The translations under genes and the position numbers were made by a program. The notes beneath the pieces are model-generated. The model did no database searches. It saw only the letters and a program-made list of their open reading frames with translations, and was not told the origin of the DNA. This document shows, piece after piece, positions 16,799-22,798 of a stretch of 22,798 nucleotides of DNA. Within the stretch, counting starts at the first letter, position 1, and each line of letters begins with the position of its first letter. The DNA comes from Hungatella sp. UBA5385. GTDB lineage: Bacteria > Bacillota > Clostridia > Lachnospirales > Lachnospiraceae. Location: NCBI GenBank assembly GCA_002409995.1, contig DHOR01000049.1, forward strand, positions 6,022 to 28,819, read 5' to 3'.

Positions 16799-16879
16799 TT
16801 TTCTGTGCCCTCACTTTTTCTCTTATATTTTCCTGTTGTTGAATCGTTCTCCTGTTTGGAAAACATTTCCTTTGTGTGA

Positions 16880-16908
16880 ATTATACAACAGCTAAGATAT
16901 AAAATCAA
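16880..16908 (-). promoter_or_regulatory. Sigma-A promoter of the YesM/YesN-like regulator genes
   Basis: TTGATT (16903-16908), 17-bp spacer, perfect TATAAT (16880-16885) on the minus strand. The start of transcription near 16873 gives a 75-nt leader. No terminator was recognised between this promoter and the dehydratase gene upstream. Confidence 0.78.
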
Positions 16909-16929
16909 TCCAGATATGGCTGCGAGAAA

Positions 16930-18078
16930 TTACCAGTCTTTTACGGAACCATCAAATGCCCTTTTGGCTTCATTGCTTCCCCGTTCATTGGCGGGATAGA
17001 GTTCTGCTGCGTTTTCAACCAGTTCTATGCCAATTCCTGGAGCTTCTGGAATTATCATGAAGCCATCCTGAAACTGCAGTGGTTCTTTAACCATGGCGTC
17101 TTCAGCGCCGTCTAAACAAAAGTCCGGCAGTTCCTGAATACCCAGGTTGGGAATTGATGCACATATCTGCAAGCAGGCTGCAGTGGATACCGGGCCCAGC
17201 GGATTGTGCGGGATTACCAGCACATCATGGGCCTCTGCCAGTGCACAAATCTTCTTAGATGTAGTGATGCCCCCTACTGCACAAACATCTGGACGGATAT
17301 ACTGGCAGGCACGACGGTCCATCAACATCTGAAATTCTTTTAAATTAGTGAAACGTTCGCCAGTGGCAATGGGTACATTCACCTTACTTGCCACTTCGGA
17401 CATGGAATCAATATTGTCTGGAGTAATGGGATCTTCCAATACCATAGGACGGTATTTCTCCACTCCACGACCGAATGCAATGGCCTCTGGAATGGTCATA
17501 CCCCGGTGCGCTTCCAGCACAAAGTCAAAGTCAGGGCCAACAGCCTCACGACAGATACGTACCTTCTCCAGTTCTTCCTCAATACGGCCAGAGAAAAACT
17601 CATCTCTGCCATCATTACAGCTTTTAACCGGACCGTTGACAAAAATCTTGGCAGCTGTAAATCCTTGGGACTTTAAGTCTCTATAGCTGTTTGCCAGACT
17701 CTCAGCATCCACAGCCTTGCTCATTACGGAAGCATATACACGGATCTTTTCACGGGTTTTTCCTCCCAGCAGCTCATAAACCGGTACACCTAATGCCTTG
17801 CCCTTAATATCCCACAGCGCAATGTCAATGGCTGAAATGGCACTCATGATGACAGAACCGCGGAAATACACGGAACGGTAAAAATTCTGGTTGATATCTT
17901 CAATCCGAAATGGATTTTTACCAATTAAGAAAGAAGAAAATTTGTTGATGGCAGCGGCAGTGGCATCTAAATATCCCCAGTTGCCAGCTTCACCCAGCCC
18001 TACAATTCCTTCATCTGTATAAATCTGTACAAACAGATAATGTTTTGCATAAATCAATTTTACATCGGTAATTTTCAT
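16930..18078 (-). CDS. Enolase-superfamily sugar-acid dehydratase, galactonate dehydratase-like (DgoD group)
   Basis: 382 aa, the same length as E. coli DgoD. The N-terminal capping domain is followed by a barrel with metal ligands Glu189 (LEAHRG), Glu215 (LEDP) and Glu241 (TGERF), spaced 26 and 26 residues as in DgoD (D183, E209, E235). His191 and His291 (PHNPLGP) match the catalytic H185 and H285. The tail DGSVKDW also fits. The first ligand is Glu instead of Asp, and the middle sequence differs enough that the substrate may be another aldonate or uronate. The start at 18078 has AGGAGG and a 7-nt spacer; an in-frame ATG at 18099 would include the ribosome site. It lies 127 nt behind the transporter gene and probably dehydrates what that transporter brings in, giving a 2-keto-3-deoxy acid. 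Confidence 0.85.
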   Translation of the reverse strand: MKITDVKLIYAKHYLFVQIYTDEGIVGLGEAGNWGYLDATAAAINKFSSFLIGKNPFRIEDINQNFYRSVYFRGSVIMSAISAIDIALWDIKGKALGVPVYELLGGKTREKIRVYASVMSKAVDAESLANSYRDLKSQGFTAAKIFVNGPVKSCNDGRDEFFSGRIEEELEKVRICREAVGPDFDFVLEAHRGMTIPEAIAFGRGVEKYRPMVLEDPITPDNIDSMSEVASKVNVPIATGERFTNLKEFQMLMDRRACQYIRPDVCAVGGITTSKKICALAEAHDVLVIPHNPLGPVSTAACLQICASIPNLGIQELPDFCLDGAEDAMVKEPLQFQDGFMIIPEAPGIGIELVENAAELYPANERGSNEAKRAFDGSVKDW

Positions 18079-18205
18079 GGTATTTCCTCCTGGTAACATT
18101 TATAAATCATGTGCAAATTCTTTCGTTTCTCCCCAAAGGCTGTCCATTGCCGGCAGAAACCACCTGACAGTCCGGGAAATCGGCCAACAGGTCCTGTGCA
18201 GCTAC

Positions 18206-19498
18206 TTAGAATGCAGGAAATACAGTCATCGTATAGAAAATATACACAAACGGCAGAACCAGGGTAATCACTGAGCCACATTTAAATAGTATTTTAAAAT
18301 CATAGCCGCCGTCAGCCATGCACATAGGAACTGCCGGAGTAGCCATTGGCGTAAGGAATGCAGTCAGACTTCCTGCGTTTACCAGTAAAATAAGGCCAAT
18401 GGGATTTGCTCCCAAAGAAGCGCAGGTCAGCAGACAGATCGGTACAAATACTGCAGCAACAGCACGATTTAACATGAACTGAGTCAGCACAAATGGAATA
18501 ACAAAGAACAGCGCACCTAAAATGTAGTTATTGTGAGTACCGCCTACTGCTGTAGCAAGTGCATTACCAATCAGTTCACCTGCACCTGTGTTAGTCAGGG
18601 CAGTTCCCAATGCCAGTGCACCAACGAACAGCATCAGCATATCCCATGGAATGTCACGCAGTGCATTTTTCTGGTCCGTCACACCAAACAATACCATCAA
18701 CAAACTGCCCACCAGAGCGATGAACCAGGTTGGCTGGCCTAGCTGTGCGGAAAATACAAGTGCTAAGATGGTGACAAAGAAAATGGTGATACCAATTTTG
18801 TCTACCAGAGGGGACAATTTCTGGTGAGTCTGCTGTCCAGCTGCTTCTTTTGCAGCAATTGGTAATATGGGCTGTTTCGGGCAGAATTTTGGTCCTATAA
18901 ACAGTGCCCAGAGGATTACTACAAAAAGAACCGGCCAGGCGCCCATGAAAAAATAAATCGGCTGAAATGTCATGCCGTTGAAACCATAGGTCTCCATAAA
19001 ACCGGTAAACTGACCGGCCTGCTGAATTGCCGTTGCCAAAGGCAGAATCCCACAGCATGATACACAGACTACCATGATGGGGAACATATACATGGAACGG
19101 CTGTTGTTGGTTTTGTCACACAGGGCAGCCAGCAGTGGAGAGACAATTGCATATACAACCATAGGGCTGGCAATAAAATTAGTAAGCAATGCAGCCAGCA
19201 GCAGATACCCCAGATATGCCAGACGGAAGGAACCGTGAGTCAGGCGCATCAGACCGTTACACATTCCGTCCACCATAGAGGTCCGGCGGAAACCTGCTGC
19301 CACAACAAACATGGTCGCCATCAAAATTGTGTTATTATTGGAGAAACCTGCCAGAGCGCCACTGGCATCAATACAGCCAGTTGCAAATAATGCCGCCATG
19401 GAAAACATTGCAGTAAGCCACATGGGGATTTTGTTTAACATATAACTAATCAGGGTAATGGCAAAAATAACGATACAAACAATCATTTGCGTTGTCAT
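18206..19498 (-). CDS. SLC13/ArsB-type anion transporter (probable organic or sugar-acid importer)
   Basis: 430-aa integral membrane protein with about 11 hydrophobic helices. It has the two-half layout of the ion transporter superfamily: re-entrant segments ALAGFSNNNTILMATMFVV near 50-68 and VNAGSLTAFLTPMATPAVP near 380-400, each at the same place in its half. This fits SLC13/DASS or CitMHS-like secondary carriers of carboxylates. The neighbouring dehydratase suggests a sugar acid as substrate. The start ATG overlaps the stop of a 37-codon upstream ORF; the ribosome site AAAGGA is 12 nt upstream, rather far. The 127 bp between its stop and the dehydratase hold no terminator that I can support, so the two genes are likely one transcript. 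Confidence 0.85.
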   Translation of the reverse strand: MTTQMIVCIVIFAITLISYMLNKIPMWLTAMFSMAALFATGCIDASGALAGFSNNNTILMATMFVVAAGFRRTSMVDGMCNGLMRLTHGSFRLAYLGYLLLAALLTNFIASPMVVYAIVSPLLAALCDKTNNSRSMYMFPIMVVCVSCCGILPLATAIQQAGQFTGFMETYGFNGMTFQPIYFFMGAWPVLFVVILWALFIGPKFCPKQPILPIAAKEAAGQQTHQKLSPLVDKIGITIFFVTILALVFSAQLGQPTWFIALVGSLLMVLFGVTDQKNALRDIPWDMLMLFVGALALGTALTNTGAGELIGNALATAVGGTHNNYILGALFFVIPFVLTQFMLNRAVAAVFVPICLLTCASLGANPIGLILLVNAGSLTAFLTPMATPAVPMCMADGGYDFKILFKCGSVITLVLPFVYIFYTMTVFPAF

Positions 19499-19608
19499 AA
19501 TTCATATACATCCTTTCTCATGTTCGCATTCATTTTTTGTGAGCCCCAGGCCTGTTGGACTTTTGAATTCATCTTGCGAATTTGTGCCTTTAATGTATCA
19601 GAATCCAT
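19495..19608 (-). CDS. Possible 37-codon upstream ORF coupled to the transporter gene
   Basis: ATG 19606-19608 to TGA 19495-19497; the stop overlaps the transporter start as ATGA. The translation starts MDSDTLKAQIRKMNSK and ends MRKDVYEL, is charged and helix-prone, with no Cys. No Shine-Dalgarno sequence is visible before the first ATG or the internal ATG codons, so translation is unproven. It could be a regulatory uORF, a remnant of a gene end, or chance. Confidence 0.3.
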   Translation of the reverse strand: MDSDTLKAQIRKMNSKVQQAWGSQKMNANMRKDVYEL

Positions 19609-19652
19609 GACTTGTGTCGTTGCAAATATTCATCAGTTTGGCGAATACGAAG

Positions 19653-19681
19653 CCTATAGGTTTTAAAAAGGATCTGCTTAA
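19653..19681 (-). promoter_or_regulatory. Weak candidate promoter of the transporter-dehydratase operon
   Basis: TTAAGC (19676-19681) and TATAGG (19653-19658) with a 17-bp spacer on the minus strand. Both boxes are poor, as expected for an AraC-activated promoter, and one copy of the 19-bp repeat lies 21 bp upstream of the -35. Confidence 0.35.
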
Positions 19682-19702
19682 GTACGATATTTTCCTCATT
19701 TC

Positions 19703-19900
19703 AATCCAAACATTTTCCCTGTTTCAAATGACGGAAACAAATTCAGGTTTTTAGTCAAATTAACAAATTCAAGACCAATAAATATAGTTTTCTTTGGTAA
19801 AAGGCTATTGACATTAAGGGATTTTGCCTGTATCCTAAAAACAAAGGTTTCACATATCATAAAGCATCCAAACAATCAGATCAGGGAAAATGTTTGGATT
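19703..19900. repeat. Perfect 19-bp inverted repeat pair plus partial third copy (regulator binding sites)
   Basis: AATCCAAACATTTTCCCTG at 19703-19721 is exactly reverse-complementary to CAGGGAAAATGTTTGGATT at 19882-19900. A further ATCCAAACA at 19866-19874 forms a 9-bp inverted repeat with TGTTTGGAT at 19891-19899. The araC promoter (19808-19836) lies between the outer copies, whose centres are 179 bp apart. These are the best candidates for AraC-family binding sites controlling both divergent units. Confidence 0.7.
19808..19836 (+). promoter_or_regulatory. Sigma-A promoter of the araC-family gene
   Basis: TTGACA (19808-19813), 17-bp spacer, TATCCT (19831-19836). The transcript would start near 19843 and carry the inverted repeat 19866-19899 in its leader. 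Confidence 0.75.
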
Positions 19901-19930
19901 TTAATACGAAATATGATTGAGGGGGAGTAT

Positions 19931-20878
19931 ATGGAACATATGGATTATGCTAATTTTAAGATGCAGTGGCCGCGGGAGAAGATTTTTATATCGGGTTTTG
20001 CTCATGAGATCATGAATTACCGTTATCACTGGCATTCTTCTCAATATGAGCTTAATATTTTGCTGCATGGTAGCCAGGAGTTTTGCCGGAACACACAGAC
20101 GTATCTACTGGAAGAGGATGATGTTCTTCTTATTGCACCAGGAACCGGCCATGCCTCTTTTGGTCAGCAGGCCAATACCCGTGCACTGGTTCTGCATTTT
20201 TCTACACCTGCGTTTAAACCCTTTGTGAAAAAAGGATATACCTATGATTTTCCTACCTGCCGCTCTATGGCTGCTGACCGTTACACCCCGTGCTATAACC
20301 GAATTCGTTTCTATGCAGCACAGATTTATCAGGCGACCCAGCAGGGAGGAGAATATGCCCAAATCACTGCCAAAGCCAGTCTGGAACTGCTGATAGCTAC
20401 TTTATGCACTATGTTTCAACCACAACCCATTAAAAATGTAGATGTGGAGGATGATCAGCACAGGGATACAGTGAGTAGTTTACTGACTTATATTGAACAG
20501 CATTATCAGGAAAAGATTACCCTGGAGGATTTGGCACGTTTTTCTCAATACAATCGTACCTATGTTTCTACACTGTTTAAAAATACAATCGGGGTGAACT
20601 TCTACGATTACCTAATTCGTGTACGGTTTCAGAAGGCGTTACTCGATTTATCCATGACAGATAAAACCCTAACCTCCGTCGCTCTGGATAACGGATTCTC
20701 AGATTTAAAATCTTTCAATGCCCGCTTTAAAGAGATTCTGCATCGTACACCGACGGAATACCGGACCCAGCTATCGCCTAAACGGGTTCTGCCGGATGAG
20801 GTACGCAGTTACTTATCCCAGCAGGATATGATTCTGCAGAAGAAACTGGGTGAGTATCTGCAACTGAAGAAGGATTAG
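19931..20878 (+). CDS. AraC-family transcription regulator with cupin sensor domain
   Basis: 315 aa. The N-terminal cupin has YHWHSSQYELNILLHGS (His33, His35, Glu40), a ligand-pocket pattern of sugar-responsive AraC proteins. The C-terminal 100 residues hold two helix-turn-helix units: LEDLARFSQYNRTYVSTLFK and LTSVALDNGFSDLKSFNARF, closing HRTPTEYR. The frame is open to a TTG at 19808, but that TTG is the -35 box; the ribosome site GAGGGGGAG just before ATG 19931 decides the start. It is divergent from the transporter-dehydratase unit and flanked by a repeated operator, so it most likely activates that unit and controls itself. Confidence 0.9.
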   Translation: MEHMDYANFKMQWPREKIFISGFAHEIMNYRYHWHSSQYELNILLHGSQEFCRNTQTYLLEEDDVLLIAPGTGHASFGQQANTRALVLHFSTPAFKPFVKKGYTYDFPTCRSMAADRYTPCYNRIRFYAAQIYQATQQGGEYAQITAKASLELLIATLCTMFQPQPIKNVDVEDDQHRDTVSSLLTYIEQHYQEKITLEDLARFSQYNRTYVSTLFKNTIGVNFYDYLIRVRFQKALLDLSMTDKTLTSVALDNGFSDLKSFNARFKEILHRTPTEYRTQLSPKRVLPDEVRSYLSQQDMILQKKLGEYLQLKKD

Positions 20879-20889
20879 AATAATTGTGA

Positions 20890-20920
20890 AGGTTATAGTA
20901 GTTGAGAGGTTATAGTAGTT
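20890..20920 (+). repeat. Short tandem repeat behind araC gene
   Basis: AGGTTATAGTAGTT occurs twice (20890-20903 and 20907-20920), a 17-bp period, followed by a partial AGGTTT at 20925. It lies between the araC-type stop and the terminator. Confidence 0.6.
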
Positions 20921-20934
20921 TTGGAGGTTTACAC

Positions 20935-20996
20935 ATAATAAAGCTGCAGCGCTGCCGAGTTTTTATTTTACTCCGGCAGCGCTGCAGCTTTATTAT
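20935..20996. terminator. Bidirectional terminator with a 23-bp perfect stem
   Basis: Arms 20935-20957 and 20974-20996 are perfectly complementary over 23 bp, with a GC-rich core (GCTGCAGCGCTGCCG), AT-rich ends and a T-rich 16-nt loop. It sits between the convergent araC-family and DUF2264 genes. The second arm ends CTTTATTAT on the plus strand and on the minus strand alike. Confidence 0.85.
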
Positions 20997-21009
20997 AATT
21001 CATATATAC

Positions 21010-22722
21010 TTATTTTACATAGGTCTCAACCACTGTTTCTACTCTGGTTTTCCCTTTTTCTATCTTATAAGAAACCCCTGGAATCGAGGCATTGGGATAG
21101 AGAACATTGGTATTAGGATCAGAATTAATCACAATTCCCTTTGCCTCCGGTCCTTGTCCTGTCACTGTACAGCCTTGTTTTATATAGGAGACAGAAGCAT
21201 AAGTTCCCTGTATTTTTTCCTCATACCCTTCTGTAAACTTTTCCACAGAAAACCCACAGTCATAAGCAATACAGTCATAACTGCTATCGATCTCGTGAAT
21301 TCTTCTATGACCATTTTCCTCAGGAATAATGGTGGATTTTACAGTAATTCCAGGAAATGGAGTCCAAGTGCTGACTACTTTCCCATCATTTATCTCATAG
21401 GAATCACTGACTTTTCTCACAAATACATAATCATCTCCGTCAATGACAAATGCAAGAGCGGAATCAGGTGCATTTTCATGGAGAACGATCTGGCTTTTTG
21501 CTACAGAGAAACCAAATCGGGTGGAATAGGCAAACTTGGAGTATTTTTCCGGTACATGACCATGACCGTATTTTTCACAAACTCCTGCCGGGTATGCCAC
21601 AGTGTCTTTACTGCATCTGTGCATCACCATATCAGCCATTTTAAGTGTTTTCACTGTGTCAAGCTTTGGCAATTCTCCTGCAGGCGCACTCCAAAATGGA
21701 TGGTCGTCAGGGAGTGCCAGACACAGCAGTGTTTTCATTCCCCAATAAGGCGATCCAGGTGCATTATACCGCTCAGCCATAATCAGGTTAGGATACCCGT
21801 AACCTATCGTCAGAATTCCGTCTCTGTCAAACATTTTCTGCTGACTCCACCACTGTAGATGGCGGGCAATGAGCCCCTTTACAGTTTCCAGCGGAATACC
21901 CTTTAAACCTGCAAACACATAAGTAGACCAAAAAGCAGCTTCTCCAAAGCGATAAGACAGACTGCGTCCATAGGGAAGTGCTGCTCCATTATCATCAAAC
22001 CAGTAGATAAAGTCCTGGGCAAATAATTCTGCTCTCTCTTTAAAGCTTCTGCATCTTTTAGGATCATCCTCTTCCATACAAACTGCATAGATCAAACCAT
22101 AATAGTGCATAGCAAAAGATATATAATAGTCCTTTTGGCTGGAAGCACCATCTCTGTACCAGCCTTCTCCCAGATAATAGCTTTCCACCTTTTCAAGACC
22201 TGCTGCCAGATTATCGCTGTCATAAGGCTGATTTAATTTCTTCAGTGCCACATTAACCAGAATCATAAAGAACTGCCAATTGCAGTCAGGAATGATATGC
22301 TCATTAATTCCATAGAGCCATGCTGCCAGATTTTTCTTTCCCTGATCACTTAATGGCTCCCATATCATATCCGGTGTAAATATCATTCCGCAGGCTATGG
22401 CTGCCATTTCTACAAATCTCTGATCATAATCGGTAAAACCTCCCCAGAATTCCGGATGATTGGGATCAGTGCCATTTTCCAGGCCATTTCTATAGATTTC
22501 TTCGAATCTTTCGTCTTTTCCGCCGCCTGCCCAGTAAGGAACTAAGGCCCATAAAGGTCTTGAGAACGCTTCCATTTCTATGCTGACTTCTGGATAGGTA
22601 ACGCCTGTGTCACCCAGGTGAAGTCTGGCACCGCCCTGGCTGTATAATGGTTTTAACGGGTCTAAAACTGTGTGGAGCCAATTCTGGAAATCAATTTTAG
22701 TATTGAGTTGTTTGAATTGCAT
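21010..22722 (-). CDS. DUF2264 family protein (glycan-locus protein, probable hydrolase fold)
   Basis: 570 aa, cytoplasmic (no signal peptide). The N-terminal 350 residues have the DUF2264 pattern: EVSIEMEAFSRPLWALVPYWAGG near 45-68, FWGGFTDYDQRFVEMAAIACGM near 93-114, DCNWQFFMILVNVALKKL near 145-165, and DGASSQKDYYISFAMHYYGL with ALPYGRSLSYRFGEAAFWS near 190-265, fitting an alpha/alpha toroid with several conserved acidic and aromatic residues. The rest is beta-rich. The family occurs in polysaccharide-use loci and may act on uronate-containing glycans, but I cannot assign a reaction. The first in-frame codon is a TTG at 22725; ATG 22722 with AAGGAG 7 nt upstream is the start. No promoter is seen in the 40 bp before it, so it may follow a gene outside the window. 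Confidence 0.85.
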   Translation of the reverse strand: MQFKQLNTKIDFQNWLHTVLDPLKPLYSQGGARLHLGDTGVTYPEVSIEMEAFSRPLWALVPYWAGGGKDERFEEIYRNGLENGTDPNHPEFWGGFTDYDQRFVEMAAIACGMIFTPDMIWEPLSDQGKKNLAAWLYGINEHIIPDCNWQFFMILVNVALKKLNQPYDSDNLAAGLEKVESYYLGEGWYRDGASSQKDYYISFAMHYYGLIYAVCMEEDDPKRCRSFKERAELFAQDFIYWFDDNGAALPYGRSLSYRFGEAAFWSTYVFAGLKGIPLETVKGLIARHLQWWSQQKMFDRDGILTIGYGYPNLIMAERYNAPGSPYWGMKTLLCLALPDDHPFWSAPAGELPKLDTVKTLKMADMVMHRCSKDTVAYPAGVCEKYGHGHVPEKYSKFAYSTRFGFSVAKSQIVLHENAPDSALAFVIDGDDYVFVRKVSDSYEINDGKVVSTWTPFPGITVKSTIIPEENGHRRIHEIDSSYDCIAYDCGFSVEKFTEGYEEKIQGTYASVSYIKQGCTVTGQGPEAKGIVINSDPNTNVLYPNASIPGVSYKIEKGKTRVETVVETYVK

Positions 22723-22763
22723 CAATATTCTCCTTTTTTGTAATTGTTTAGTCTTTTACTCAA

Positions 22764-22798
22764 GGGGTTCGACCCTTTGATATAAAGGGTCGAACCCC
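22764..22798. repeat. Perfect 15-bp palindrome at the window edge
   Basis: GGGGTTCGACCCTTT, loop GATAT, AAAGGGTCGAACCCC, ending exactly at the last base. On the minus strand it is followed by TTGAGTAAAAG, poor in T, so it is not a clear terminator for a gene entering from the right. It may be a terminator of a plus-strand unit, an operator or a mobile repeat. Confidence 0.7.

Noticed and set aside
18075..18281. 68-codon minus-strand frame between transporter and dehydratase
   Set aside because: It overlaps the transporter 3' end, is rich in Cys without a pattern, and has no ribosome site.
19808..19930. 41-residue longer start of the AraC-family protein at a TTG
   Set aside because: The TTG is the -35 box of a well-formed promoter; GAGGGGGAG before ATG 19931 is a proper ribosome site.
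22764..22778. GGGTTCGACCC resembling a tRNA T-arm
   Set aside because: No acceptor, D or anticodon arms are beside it, and the match is explained by the perfect palindrome.
1..22798. CRISPR arrays, insertion sequences, phage genes, tRNA or rRNA
   Set aside because: No regularly spaced repeats, transposase motifs, integrase, tRNA cloverleaf or rRNA sequence were seen on either strand.

Overview
The window reads as chromosome from a low-GC Gram-positive anaerobe, most likely a gut Lachnospiraceae-type Clostridium. The reasons are strong AGGAGG ribosome binding sites before nearly every gene, TTGACA/TATAAT promoters with 17-bp spacers, a YesM/YesN two-component pair, a CUT1 sugar ABC importer without its own ATPase, and a BmrCD-type heterodimeric exporter. 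This assignment rests on gene style and not on a marker gene. No rRNA, tRNA, CRISPR array or transposase was seen.

Left part (1-5929, minus strand): the N-terminal part of the PcrA helicase (cut by the window edge) follows a patatin-like phospholipase, and both are read from a promoter at 1570-1598. Next comes a 68-aa protein of unknown function with a strong hairpin terminator behind it, then two overlapping genes for a heterodimeric ABC exporter. The exporter genes are preceded by about 460 nt of leader. The leader holds a sigma-A promoter with a palindrome over its -35 box, a 34-codon ORF with a near-perfect ribosome binding site, and then one hairpin and two intrinsic terminators, all before the first exporter start codon. 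This is the layout of a ribosome-mediated attenuator, as known for Bacillus subtilis bmrB-bmrCD, and it is the strongest regulatory system in the window.

Middle part (6103-16908): a divergent lipoprotein gene converges on a beta-galactosidase gene across a bidirectional terminator. Reading on the minus strand, the order is sensor kinase (YesM type), response regulator (YesN type), sugar-binding lipoprotein, permease 1, permease 2 and GH2 beta-galactosidase. The likely job is sensing and importing a beta-galactoside-containing oligosaccharide and cleaving it in the cytoplasm. The kinase has a clear promoter at 16880-16908 and the galactosidase has a second, internal one.

Right part (16930-22798): an SLC13/ArsB-type transporter and a galactonate-dehydratase-like enolase-superfamily enzyme form a sugar-acid or other organic-acid uptake and dehydration pair. 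A divergent AraC-family gene probably controls them. The intergenic region carries a perfect 19-bp inverted repeat whose copies lie on both sides of the araC promoter, plus a third partial copy, which suggests a multi-site or looping operator. A 37-codon upstream ORF overlaps the transporter start by ATGA. After a 23-bp-stem bidirectional terminator comes a DUF2264 protein, a family often found in glycan-use loci, and the window ends in a perfect 15-bp palindrome.

Together the right two thirds look like a carbohydrate and sugar-acid foraging region and the left third like housekeeping plus an inducible drug-efflux operon.
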